DNA of 39,444 bases from Alphaproteobacteria bacterium (GCA_947467345.1 CANIHD010000024.1:1-39444), one strand, 5' to 3'. Numbered from the stretch's first letter, positions 24,868 through 32,720 are shown. Translations and numbers: made by a program. The notes: generated by a model not told the origin, from the letters alone.

Positions 24868-26346
24868 ATGAACACTGCAACGGGGTCCTTGCGCACCGGC
24901 GCGGATTTTCTGGCCGATCTCGCGCGCAGCAAGCGCGCGGTGTTTGTGGACGGCGAGCGTATTTCCGATGTGAGCACGCATCCCGCTTTTCGAGAAGGCG
25001 CGCGCTCGATTGCAAAGCTTATGGACTTCGCGGCGGCACCCGCAAACCGCGAGACAATGACGTTCCCGTCGCCGGACACGGGCAAGCCGATTTGGCGCTG
25101 CTATCAGATTCCCAAGACGTACGCCGACCTCAAGGCCAAGCGCATAGCTGCTGAGAAATGGGCGGAGCTGACGTTTGGCTTGATGGGGCGCACGCCCGAC
25201 CACGTTTCGAATTTCTTTTGCGGCTTTGCGGCGAAGCCGGAAATCTTCGGCGCCGGCGGCGCGCAATTCGCCGAGAATGTCGTCAACTTTTACAAATATG
25301 CGCGCGAGAACCATCGCTATATCGCCTACGCCATCGTTCCGCCGCAGATCGACCGTGGCAAGCCCGCCCATAAGCAATCGGACCCGACGCTTTACGCCGG
25401 CGTTGTGAAAGAAACTGATTCCGGCATCGTCATTTCCGGCGGGCAGCAATTGGCGAGCGGCGGCGTCTATGCCGATTACGTGCAGGTCAGCTGCATTCAT
25501 CCGCTGCAACCGGGCGACGAGGCCTATGCATTCTCTGTAGCGATTCCGCTCGACATGCCGGGCGTGAAGCTTTACCCGCGCCGCGCCTATCCGATGATGA
25601 CCACAGGCCCCGAGGACTATCCGCTCACCAGCCGCTTCGACGAGACCGATGCGTTCGTGGTGTTCGACAATGTGCAGGTGCCGTGGGAACGCGTTTTCGT
25701 CTATCGCAACATCGAGATTTGCCGCGACCAATGGTGGAAGACGCCGGCGCATCTCTACGGCAACACGCAAGCGCAGGCGCGCTATGCGGTGAAACTGCGC
25801 TTCCTGCTAGGCCTCGCCAAGCGCATGAACGAAACCATCGGCACCGATAGCTCGCAGCCGCATCAGATCGCCATGGGCGAACTCGCCGCCTATGCCTCGA
25901 TTGTCGAAACCATGCTGCAGGCGCAGGAGACAATGGCGAGTTTTGATGCTGAGGGTGTGCTGTGGCCGTCGAAGACGGCGCTCTATGCCGTCATGGCACT
26001 GCAAGGCGAGATTAATCCGCGCATGATCGACATTGTGCGCGATCTCACCGGCTCGGCTATGATCACCCTGCCCTCGTCGGTGAAGGATTTTTCCAATCCG
26101 GAAGCAGCCGCGGACATTGCCCGCTATTACCAATCTGCGACGCGGCCCGCGCGCGAACGCATTCAGCTGATGCGTCTTGCCTGGGATTTCATCGGCACCG
26201 AATTCGCAAACCGTCACCAGCAATATGAGAAATTCTACGGCGGCGCGTCTTCGGTGGTGAAAGCGAATATGTTCCGGTCCTACGATTTCAAGCGCGCCGG
26301 TGCTTTGGTCGACGCCGCGCTGAACCTGCCACCTTTGGCGGAATAA
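24868..26346 (+). CDS. FADH2-dependent monooxygenase, HpaB (4-hydroxyphenylacetate 3-hydroxylase) family
   Basis: This 492-residue protein matches the large component of two-component flavin hydroxylases. RTGADFLADLARSKRAVFVDGERISDV is the family start, an Arg/Tyr-rich substrate region follows, and DAFVVFDNVQVPWERVFVY is the signature acyl-CoA-dehydrogenase-like segment. It ends with the QQYEKFYGGASSVVKANMFRSYDF region typical of the C-terminal domain. Such enzymes hydroxylate phenols next to the OH using FADH2 supplied by an HpaC-type reductase; no reductase gene is in the window, so one must come from elsewhere. GGGAG lies 8 bases before the ATG. It is slightly shorter than E. coli HpaB (520). 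It is translationally close to a UbiD gene; the substrate is probably a hydroxylated aromatic, not necessarily 4-hydroxyphenylacetate. Confidence 0.88.
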   Translation: MNTATGSLRTGADFLADLARSKRAVFVDGERISDVSTHPAFREGARSIAKLMDFAAAPANRETMTFPSPDTGKPIWRCYQIPKTYADLKAKRIAAEKWAELTFGLMGRTPDHVSNFFCGFAAKPEIFGAGGAQFAENVVNFYKYARENHRYIAYAIVPPQIDRGKPAHKQSDPTLYAGVVKETDSGIVISGGQQLASGGVYADYVQVSCIHPLQPGDEAYAFSVAIPLDMPGVKLYPRRAYPMMTTGPEDYPLTSRFDETDAFVVFDNVQVPWERVFVYRNIEICRDQWWKTPAHLYGNTQAQARYAVKLRFLLGLAKRMNETIGTDSSQPHQIAMGELAAYASIVETMLQAQETMASFDAEGVLWPSKTALYAVMALQGEINPRMIDIVRDLTGSAMITLPSSVKDFSNPEAAADIARYYQSATRPARERIQLMRLAWDFIGTEFANRHQQYEKFYGGASSVVKANMFRSYDFKRAGALVDAALNLPPLAE

Positions 26347-26430
26347 TTCCGGGGAACTTCAAGCGCTGGCAGGATTCTCTCTATCGTGCGAAACTGCGCG
26401 CTGAGAACGCGATCATATTCGGAGCCTACG

Positions 26431-26985
26431 ATGCGTCGAACCCTGCTCTGCACCTTTGCATTTGCCGTTTTTGCCTTGCCGGCAAACGCTTATACCGACG
26501 CGAAATCAGGTTTGGGCATCACGCCACCTACGCCCTTTGTCGTTGGCGTTGCGCAAGCGCCACCTGCGGACACTCAAGTCATGTTGGCGATTAAATCATC
26601 GACGGGACGCCCGGCCGGCGTCGACGCAACGGGTGCGGTGTGCGTCGCGGTTTACAAACTTCTGCCGCAGAACAATCCGCTGACGCAGGATCAGTTGAAC
26701 ACGACTGTGCAAAATCCGGATTTCATCAATCTGATGAAGGCAAATCTGCAACTGAACTATGATGTCTCGGCGATCAACGTCGTTGAGAATGGTGCGGTCA
26801 AAGGCTACGAGGCGATTGCTACGGTTAAGAAGGGGCCGATGGCCGGGATGGTGTCGGGCTATCTGGTGACGTTTGAAACACCAAAGGGGCGGACGGGCCT
26901 CTCCTGCCACACGCCGAAGGCGCAGTTCGATGCGGCCCTCCCGCAATTCAAACAAATACGGGAATCGATTCAGCTTCCGAACTGA
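26431..26985 (+). CDS. Small exported protein of unknown function
   Basis: This is a 184-residue protein with a clear Sec signal peptide (Arg-Arg, then LLCTFAFAVFALPANA, cleavage before Tyr21). The mature part contains two cysteines (in AVCVAVYK and GLSCHTPK) that could form a disulfide in the periplasm. It has a Pro-rich first third and a final FDAALPQFKQIRESIQL helix that looks like the end of a small lipid- or ligand-binding domain. I do not recognise a family. The ATG at 26431 is chosen because it opens the signal peptide; GGAG lies 5 bases upstream. It follows the monooxygenase by 84 bases and is the last plus-strand gene before the convergent UbiD. Confidence 0.75.
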   Translation: MRRTLLCTFAFAVFALPANAYTDAKSGLGITPPTPFVVGVAQAPPADTQVMLAIKSSTGRPAGVDATGAVCVAVYKLLPQNNPLTQDQLNTTVQNPDFINLMKANLQLNYDVSAINVVENGAVKGYEAIATVKKGPMAGMVSGYLVTFETPKGRTGLSCHTPKAQFDAALPQFKQIRESIQLPN

Positions 26986-26995
26986 GGCGCCGCGC

Positions 26996-28657
26996 TCACT
27001 CGCCTTTGGATTTCCCGGCTGAACGCACAGGCGTTTCGGGAATGACGCCGGCTTTGCGCGCCCCATAGGTCTCATTGCCCGTCTTGGCCCATTCGCCGGT
27101 GACGGCTTGCTGGGCCCATTTTTCCCAATTCGGAGTCCAATCGCCGAGATCGTAGCCGTGCCACGGCGCTTGCGGCGCCAGCGTCGGCAGACCCAGCTCT
27201 TCCCAAATCTTTTTTGCGCCTTCCATATATTCCTTGGCCGGCAGCGCCAGCGGCGTCATCGCGCCCTTCATGGTGGCGTCAATGAGGAGCGCTGAATCTG
27301 ATGAGCGCGCGCTTTTGGGGCCGTGCCCGCCGGATTTGTAGGGAACCACCAAAACGTCTTCGCCCAGGTTGGCGCGGTAAGCGAGCGACCAAAAAATCGC
27401 GTCGGTATTGGTGGGATCGATATCTTCGCTGACGGCGACGACGATCTTGCCGCATTGCGCCTGAAGACTCGAAGCGCCGTGCAGCCCGCGCCACACTTCG
27501 CTGCGTGGTGAGCCGCGCTTGAACGTCAAGAAAATCACCGGCCGCACATTGGTCAGCGGCTCATGCATCGAAACACCCTTGATTCCGCACACCTGCAGAT
27601 GATCGCGCAAATGCGCGAGATAAAGCGGCTCATACGCCACCTTTTTGGTGACCGAAGATTCCGACGGCGTCACCTGGCTTACAATGGACACGAAAACCGG
27701 CGAGCGCTTCATGGTGATCGCGGTCACGGTCATGGACATGTTGAAGTCTTCGAGCGCGACATGGCCGTGGCTCTCGCCGAACGGGCCTTCCGGCTCCAGC
27801 ATGTCGGTGTCGATCAGCCCTTCGATGATGATTTCGGAATCGGCTGGCACGTCGAGATCAACGGTCTTGCAGCGCACCTGGCGAATGGCGACACCCGCCA
27901 AAGCTCCCGCCACGCCCATTTCGTCTTGATCGATGGCGAGTTTCTGTGGCCCTGTGAAAAACACCACCGGCGCGCAGCCGATGACGAACGCCACCGGCAT
28001 TTTCTCGCCGCGTGCTTTATATTTCTGCCAATGCAGATAGCCGCCCGCGCCGCCCAGCCGTGCGGCCATGCGCACGCCGAGGCGATTATTCGCCTTCAGC
28101 GCGCCGCGATAGGTGCCCATATTACGGACGCCGGTTTCCGGATCTTTGGTGACGCAGATGGTGGCGGTGAGGTAGGGCGCGGCGTCAAAGCCAGGTGTTG
28201 ATACCGGCACCGGAAGCGCCGCAAGGCCGCCGCCCGGCTTGGTCAGATCATCGCCGGTGATGACCACTTCCTGGCACGGCGCATTGACAGCGGTGACAGG
28301 CGCGATGGGATTTTGAATTGCGTTCAGCCAAGCGGTTCCGATGTCATCCACCGACACGCCCATGCCGCGCGCGTAAATATCAGGCGACGACGCCAGAGCG
28401 CCAACGACAACCGGCATGCCGTAACGATGGCCGCTGGAATCCACAACATTGGTGAACACCAGCGCGCGGCGCTTATCTTCCGATAACCCGCCCTGAAACT
28501 GCCAGCGCGCTAACGGATGCAGTTCAGTATCTTTATTGATCGGGCGATCGATGCGGACAACCAGTCCGTCACGCTCCAGATTAGCCAAATGCTGCTGGAA
28601 ATCAGTGGCCGCACGGGCGGTTTGGCCTTTCGCGGCCGCTTGTGACGCGCTCGACAT
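26996..28657 (-). CDS. UbiD-family prFMN-dependent decarboxylase (copy D)
   Basis: This 553-residue UbiD homologue has an intact triad: Arg184 in RNMGTYRG, Glu290 and Glu295 in EGPFGESHGH. It is the close sister of the UbiD at 23199 and diverges from it mostly at the N-terminus and in the segment after the Arg motif. The ATG at 28657 is preceded by GGAGG five bases upstream; a TTG four codons earlier has no ribosome site of its own. It follows an FAH-family gene by 27 bases, so the pair forms a small minus-strand operon. Its stop is 10 bases from that of the exported-protein gene. The two sister UbiDs are paired with different partner enzymes, which suggests different substrates. Confidence 0.92.
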   Translation of the reverse strand: MSSASQAAAKGQTARAATDFQQHLANLERDGLVVRIDRPINKDTELHPLARWQFQGGLSEDKRRALVFTNVVDSSGHRYGMPVVVGALASSPDIYARGMGVSVDDIGTAWLNAIQNPIAPVTAVNAPCQEVVITGDDLTKPGGGLAALPVPVSTPGFDAAPYLTATICVTKDPETGVRNMGTYRGALKANNRLGVRMAARLGGAGGYLHWQKYKARGEKMPVAFVIGCAPVVFFTGPQKLAIDQDEMGVAGALAGVAIRQVRCKTVDLDVPADSEIIIEGLIDTDMLEPEGPFGESHGHVALEDFNMSMTVTAITMKRSPVFVSIVSQVTPSESSVTKKVAYEPLYLAHLRDHLQVCGIKGVSMHEPLTNVRPVIFLTFKRGSPRSEVWRGLHGASSLQAQCGKIVVAVSEDIDPTNTDAIFWSLAYRANLGEDVLVVPYKSGGHGPKSARSSDSALLIDATMKGAMTPLALPAKEYMEGAKKIWEELGLPTLAPQAPWHGYDLGDWTPNWEKWAQQAVTGEWAKTGNETYGARKAGVIPETPVRSAGKSKGE

Positions 28658-28684
28658 TCGGTCCTCCAATTCAGCGTTCTGAAA

Positions 28685-29533
28685 TTACTTACGCTCGGCA
28701 ACAATCGGATTCTTGAGCAGGCCAACATTGTCGATTTCAACTTCGACGACATCGCCCACCTTCATCCATAGCGGCGGCTTGCGCACCCAGCCCACGCCGC
28801 CCGGCGTGCCGGAGACGATAACATCGCCCGGCGAAAGGGGCGTGAAGGTCGAGATGTAAGAAATCAGCCAGCTCGGCGAATAGATCATCATATCGAGCGT
28901 TGCCGATTGAACGATATTGCCGTTGAGGCGGGTTTGAATCTTCTTGCCCGCGAGATCGTCCACTTCATCAGGCGTCACAAAGAACGGACCAAATGCGCCG
29001 GTGCCAGGCACATTCTTGCCGGCGGTGAATTGCGACGAATGCCGCTGATAGTCGCGCACCGAGCCGTCATTGTAGCAGGAGTAACCGGCGATATGAGACG
29101 CGGCAGAGTCGTTGCTGATGTAACGGCCGCCTTTGCCGACAATCACCGCCAGCTCGCCTTCGAAATCGAGCTGCTCCGAAGCATCCGGCTTCACCATGCC
29201 TTCAAGATGCGCGATCTGGCTGTCGTTCCAACGAATGAACGTTGTCGGAAAGGGATGTTTCGCCATTCCGGTTTCATTGAGGTGATCGACGTAATTGAGC
29301 CCAATGCAGATGATCTTGTTGGGATTGGAGATCAAAATATCGAAGGTAATTTGATCCAGCGTGAAATCGGCGGTGGCGCCCTTCACGGCGCGCTCGGTTT
29401 CGCCGCGGGCGTCAGCCGCAATCCACGATTGCAGGTCGGCGTGCTTCAGACGCTTATTCAGCGTGAACACGCGATTGCCGTCCACCAGCCCGTATTGCGC
29501 GGCGCCGCCGGCGCGGAAGGAAAGAAGTTTCAT
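28685..29533 (-). CDS. Fumarylacetoacetate hydrolase (FAH) family enzyme
   Basis: This is a 282-residue member of the FAH superfamily. The N-terminal cap MKLLSFRAGGAAQYGLVDGNRV is followed by KIICIGLNYVDHLNET, the metal-binding LDFEGELAVIVGKGGR (Glu125/Glu127 region), GYSCYNDGSVRDYQRH, and GKNVPGTGAFGPFFVTPDE. The family hydrolyses or decarboxylates beta-keto and 2-oxo acids, including fumarylpyruvate in the gentisate pathway, 5-oxopent-3-ene-dioate compounds and acylpyruvates. A gentisate-dioxygenase-like gene lies 1.6 kb away on the same strand, so fumarylpyruvate/maleylpyruvate hydrolysis is a fair guess. The ATG at 29533 is chosen by homology and a GGAG eight bases upstream; the longer frame adds 15 unlike residues. 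Confident of the family, not of the substrate. Confidence 0.9.
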   Translation of the reverse strand: MKLLSFRAGGAAQYGLVDGNRVFTLNKRLKHADLQSWIAADARGETERAVKGATADFTLDQITFDILISNPNKIICIGLNYVDHLNETGMAKHPFPTTFIRWNDSQIAHLEGMVKPDASEQLDFEGELAVIVGKGGRYISNDSAASHIAGYSCYNDGSVRDYQRHSSQFTAGKNVPGTGAFGPFFVTPDEVDDLAGKKIQTRLNGNIVQSATLDMMIYSPSWLISYISTFTPLSPGDVIVSGTPGGVGWVRKPPLWMKVGDVVEVEIDNVGLLKNPIVAERK

Positions 29534-29922
29534 CGTGCTGTGTCTCCGAAAGCCGATCGCGAGCCCTCGATGCGGCATCGGACGGGAATGGGGAATGAGG
29601 CAAAAAGCGGGACTTTTGGTATCACGGCCCGTTAAGGGATCAAATAAGAAATTCCCGAAGGTTTACGCTGCGCCGCACGCGTCCTCAGCCCCGCCTTCGC
29701 ACTGCGAACAAAGACGACCCAAAGAGCTGTCTTTACCTTTATTTGCTTGCAATTTTGGCCGTGCCCAGCGCGGGGAAACGGCCAGGCAGATTGTAAAGGG
29801 CGCCGTCTTGCGACATATAGACGGGAGCGAATGAGCGCCTATATAGCGCTTAGAAAACCGCCCCGGTTTCGACCGCAAAACCCGTCGCATCAGCTTCATC
29901 GCGACCCGTAGGAGAGACGACC
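29534..29922. promoter_or_regulatory. Divergent region with a palindrome over a TATATA core
   Basis: This 389-base stretch shows no convincing gene. GGCCGT and ACGGCC (about 29758-29784) form a GC-rich hairpin that may end transcription. AGCGCCTATATAGCGCT at 29834-29850 is a near-perfect palindrome around a TATATA that could be the -10 of the plus-strand gene at 29923, so a repressor or dimeric activator might act there. AGGAGAG at about 29910 is the ribosome site of that gene. Confidence 0.4.
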
Positions 29923-31116
29923 ATGAACGCCATCCGGCCCGACCAGATTTGGACCAGCGCACTCAACGATATGGATGTCGTTCAGAGAGGGTTCGACCGC
30001 AGCAAGACTGTTCGCTTCTACGACACGACCTTGCGCGACGGCGAGCAATCGACCGGCGTGTGCTTTTCCGCCAATGACAAATTCGAAATCGCCTGCAAAT
30101 TGTCCGAACTCGGCATCGGCCGTATCGAGTCGGGCTTCCCGCGCGTGTCCGCAGAAGACACGCAGGCCGTGGAGCGCATCCTTAAGGCGAATTTGAAATC
30201 GGAAATCTGGGGCTTCGCGCGCGCCGTACAGGGCGATATCGACGCCCATCTGGAACTCGGCACTGAGTACACGCTGATCGAAATCACCACCAGCGACATG
30301 AAGATGAAGGCGTTCGGCTTCACCCGCGAGAAGGTGAAGAACAGCGTCGTCAACTCCGTCAAATACGCCAAAGACAAGGGCATCAAGCGCGTCAACTTCT
30401 TCGCCGTTGACAGCACGCGCAGCGATCTCGGCTTTTTGCGCGAGATCTACAGCGCTGCAATCGAAGCCGGCGCGGATGAAATCTCCGTCGTCGACACGAT
30501 CGGCGCTTGCGCGCCGGAGACGGTGGAATGGCTCGTCCGCGAAGTCCGCTCATGGGTGGGTAAGTCGGTGCCGATCCACTGGCATGGCCACAATGATTTC
30601 GGCCTTGCGACAGCGGCAGCCATTGCCGCGGTGCGCGGCGGCGCCGATTGGATTCAGGGCACGATCAACGGCATGGGCGAACGCGCCGGCAATGCCGATA
30701 TTTGCGAAGTCGCACTCGCCTTGCGCTTCCTCTACAACATGCCGGTTGAACTCGACCTCAGCAAAGCGCGCGAAGTTTCCGACATGGTGCAGCGCCACGG
30801 CAAATACACGGTCGACAGCTGGAAGCCCGTCGTCGGCAAATACATCTTCACGCGTGAGAGCGGCGGCGTGGCCAGTCAGTTCCACATGCCATCGGCCATC
30901 GAGCCCTATTCATCCGACATTCTTGGCGCCGACCGCCATGTCGCGTTGGGCAAGAAGAGCGGCCTCGCGAATATCAAGATTAAGCTGACTGAGCTTGGCA
31001 TCGACGCACCGGCCGAGAAGCACGCCGGCCTTCTCGAGAAGGTCAAGCACCTCGGGACGGTCGAAAAGCGCCTGGTAACGGATGATGAGTTCCGCGCCAT
31101 GGTGGCCCAAGCCTAA
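29923..31116 (+). CDS. LeuA/homocitrate-synthase-like acyltransferase (HMGL-like TIM barrel)
   Basis: This 397-residue DRE-TIM metallolyase would condense an acetyl-CoA (or similar) with a 2-oxo acid. VRFYDTTLRDGEQSTGVCF is the signature metal- and substrate-binding start, ESGFPRVS, the HWHGHNDFGLATAAA metal site and IQGTINGMGERAGNAD complete the barrel. The C-terminal part (DRHVALGKKSGLANIKIKLTELG) is a short linker/communication domain. The large leucine-feedback domain of LeuA (total about 510-570) is absent, so it is closer to homocitrate or isopropylmalate synthases of the short type, or to citramalate-like enzymes. It stands alone on the plus strand between two minus-strand catabolic operons. 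The acceptor acid is unknown; nif genes are not seen. Confidence 0.82.
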   Translation: MNAIRPDQIWTSALNDMDVVQRGFDRSKTVRFYDTTLRDGEQSTGVCFSANDKFEIACKLSELGIGRIESGFPRVSAEDTQAVERILKANLKSEIWGFARAVQGDIDAHLELGTEYTLIEITTSDMKMKAFGFTREKVKNSVVNSVKYAKDKGIKRVNFFAVDSTRSDLGFLREIYSAAIEAGADEISVVDTIGACAPETVEWLVREVRSWVGKSVPIHWHGHNDFGLATAAAIAAVRGGADWIQGTINGMGERAGNADICEVALALRFLYNMPVELDLSKAREVSDMVQRHGKYTVDSWKPVVGKYIFTRESGGVASQFHMPSAIEPYSSDILGADRHVALGKKSGLANIKIKLTELGIDAPAEKHAGLLEKVKHLGTVEKRLVTDDEFRAMVAQA

Positions 31117-31128
31117 AATTAAAAGATC

Positions 31129-32187
31129 CTACGAATTCTGCCGATCGCGCTTTTCGCGCCAGATGCCGAGATGCTCTTGCGCGGCGCGGTCGGAGTAGGA
31201 AAAGAGCACAGACTCGGGGCCAGCGAAGTGGCGCACCGGCGCCCAGCTTGGCGCCACGAAAATATCCTTCCGCGCCCACGCGAACTCAAAATCGCCGATC
31301 TGCGTTCGCCCCTCGCCTTCGGTGCACACGAAGATAGTCGCGTCGGTTGAGCGATATTCGGCGGTGGCGAAGCCTTTCGGCAACAATTGGATCGCGGCGG
31401 AGATCGTCGGCATAGGCGGCCCGCCCGTCTGCGGATTCACATAACGCAGCTTGAAGCCGTGCGTGGGATCGGGCGCATTCTTCGCCATAGCGGCTAGCGC
31501 ATCGCGTGCGCGGTCATAGCGATAATTCAGCAGCGGCGAATTGGGCGACGTGATTTTATCGCCCTCGGGCAACAACGCGCCGCCATAACGGCTTTCGGAA
31601 TCATTATCCGCACGCAGCAGCGGAAACTCGGGCTCCGGATAATGCTCCTGGAACGAGGCCTCGAAGAGATTGACCATGTGCATGTCGAGACCGTCGAGCC
31701 AGATGACGGAATCCTCGCCGACATTGCCGTGGTCGTGCCATGTCCAGCTCGGCGTGGTGACGAAATCGCCGGTGCGCATCATGGTGCGTTCGCCGTCCAC
31801 CGCCGTGTAGGCGCAGTCGCCTTCCATGATGAAACGCAACGCGCCAGCGACATGGCGGTGCGACGCCGCCTTCTCGCCCGGCATCAGCAATTGCAAACCA
31901 CCGAACAGCGAATTGGTGATGCGCGATTGCCCGACCAGACCCGGATTCTCGATGATGAGAACGCGCCGTTCCGCTTCATCCGTGGTGAGAAGCGTTCCTG
32001 CCTTCAAAAGCGAGGCGCGCAGCGGCGCGTATTTCCAACCGAAGGCTTGCGTCTTGGGGCGGGGCTCGGGCGTCACAAGGCCCTTCAGCCGCTCCCATAA
32101 AGGCGCAAGGTTTTGCGTGGCAATCTCGTCGTAGAATGCCTGCCGCGCGGCGGAATTGCCGTCATTGCTCTTGGTCGGGGTAAGCAT
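31129..32187 (-). CDS. Gentisate 1,2-dioxygenase-like bicupin
   Basis: This is a 352-residue bicupin matching gentisate/salicylate/1-hydroxy-2-naphthoate dioxygenases. In the N-terminal cupin, SHRHVAGALRFIMEG gives His110 and His112, and WTWHDHGN gives His151 and His153, the expected Fe(II) ligand region. AYTAVDGERTMMRTGDF is almost a family signature. The second cupin (about 260-345) has no clear metal set, as usual. It would cleave gentisate between C1 and C2 to maleylpyruvate, which an isomerase and an FAH-family hydrolase take on to fumarate and pyruvate. An FAH gene is nearby, but no maleylpyruvate isomerase is seen. GAGGTGG lies 5 bases before the ATG. It converges with the LeuA-like gene, 12 bases apart. 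Confidence 0.88.
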   Translation of the reverse strand: MLTPTKSNDGNSAARQAFYDEIATQNLAPLWERLKGLVTPEPRPKTQAFGWKYAPLRASLLKAGTLLTTDEAERRVLIIENPGLVGQSRITNSLFGGLQLLMPGEKAASHRHVAGALRFIMEGDCAYTAVDGERTMMRTGDFVTTPSWTWHDHGNVGEDSVIWLDGLDMHMVNLFEASFQEHYPEPEFPLLRADNDSESRYGGALLPEGDKITSPNSPLLNYRYDRARDALAAMAKNAPDPTHGFKLRYVNPQTGGPPMPTISAAIQLLPKGFATAEYRSTDATIFVCTEGEGRTQIGDFEFAWARKDIFVAPSWAPVRHFAGPESVLFSYSDRAAQEHLGIWREKRDRQNS

Positions 32188-32205
32188 GCCACCTCGCGCG
32201 CGGAA

Positions 32206-32485
32206 TTATCGGACCGGAGAGTTGATCATCAAAGAAAGCTCGTCAACCGCGGGGCCAGATAGGCCAGCGGCGCACGGGACTATCTCCTGGACGATCCCCT
32301 GGACATCGTAGTCTGCCATCCAACGTACATTGGCAGATTGGCGGCACGTCTTCCCCCCTGCACTGGCCGGAAAAATTAGCAGCAGCGAAATCGCCTAAGC
32401 GCGTATGCGTGATCGCAAAAGCCACTCCCGCTGCGACAGCAATTCCGATCATCACAAGCTCTGCGCGTGAGACCGGAGGGAGCAT
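32206..32485 (-). pseudogene. Small putative membrane/exported protein with a frameshift
   Basis: From ATG 32485 (or ATG 32452) the frame encodes a hydrophobic segment MIGIAVAAGVAFAITHT, then LGDFAAANFSGQCRG. It then runs into a G6 tract (32353-32358 region), after which its residues become Arg/Pro-rich and unlike protein. Moving one base there gives KTCRQSANVRWMADYDVQ and a continuing, more protein-like sequence that ends at TAA 32206-32208, 18 bases before the dioxygenase start. This suggests a roughly 90-residue membrane-anchored or exported protein with a one-base indel, or a sequencing error. Function unknown. It would be the leading gene of the dioxygenase transcript. Confidence 0.4.
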
Positions 32486-32531
32486 TTTTCATGACCCACG
32501 AAAGCGCGACAGTAAAAGGTCTATCTGATTA

Positions 32532-32561
32532 TGTCATGGCCCGCAAAAGCGGGCTATCCAG
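32532..32561 (+). repeat. Palindromic REP-like element, copy 1
   Basis: A 30-base element built on ATGGCCCGC-AAAA-GCGGGCTAT, a 9-bp stem with a 4-base loop (one G-U pair). It differs at one base from the reverse complement of the copy at 32646-32675. It resembles the palindromic intergenic repeats of alphaproteobacteria that I recall with a GCCCGC...GCGGGC core. It lies downstream of gltD and may also act as a terminator. Confidence 0.7.
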
Positions 32562-32645
32562 GTGGGACACCACCGACATCGGGGACGGCGCCACGATATT
32601 AAAAAAACCGGCACAGCGCTTCATCGACACCCAACCCTTCATCAT

Positions 32646-32675
32646 CTGGATGGCCCGCTTTTGCGGGCCATGACA
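32646..32675 (-). repeat. Palindromic REP-like element, copy 2 (inverted)
   Basis: A 30-base element with ATGGCCCGC-TTTT-GCGGGCCAT, a perfect 9-bp stem around four T bases. It is inverted relative to the copy at 32532-32561, with 84 bases between them, so the two form a BIME-like pair. It lies 45 bases past the gltD stop, and the minus-strand transcript would form this hairpin, probably protecting or ending the gltBD message. Confidence 0.7.
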
Positions 32676-32720
32676 ACTGATGACATCTTGCCGTGTGAAA
32701 CGACGTGCGCGGACGCGGCT

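Noticed and set aside
29663-29962. A 99-residue minus-strand frame in the spacer before the LeuA-like gene
   Set aside because: Arg/Ser/Lys-rich without any recognisable fold, no ribosome site, and it overlaps the palindrome and promoter region.
29923-31116. nifV homocitrate synthase of a nitrogen-fixation cluster
   Set aside because: Family match only; no nif genes nearby and the substrate cannot be read from the sequence, so no symbol is given.
32467-32673. A 68-residue plus-strand frame between the dioxygenase and gltD
   Set aside because: It is made partly of the two palindromic repeats (MARKSG... and ...MARFCG) and has no family match, so it is probably not a gene.
32532-32675. CRISPR array
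   Set aside because: Only two repeat copies, inverted relative to each other and themselves palindromic, with no regular spacers; a REP/BIME pair explains them.
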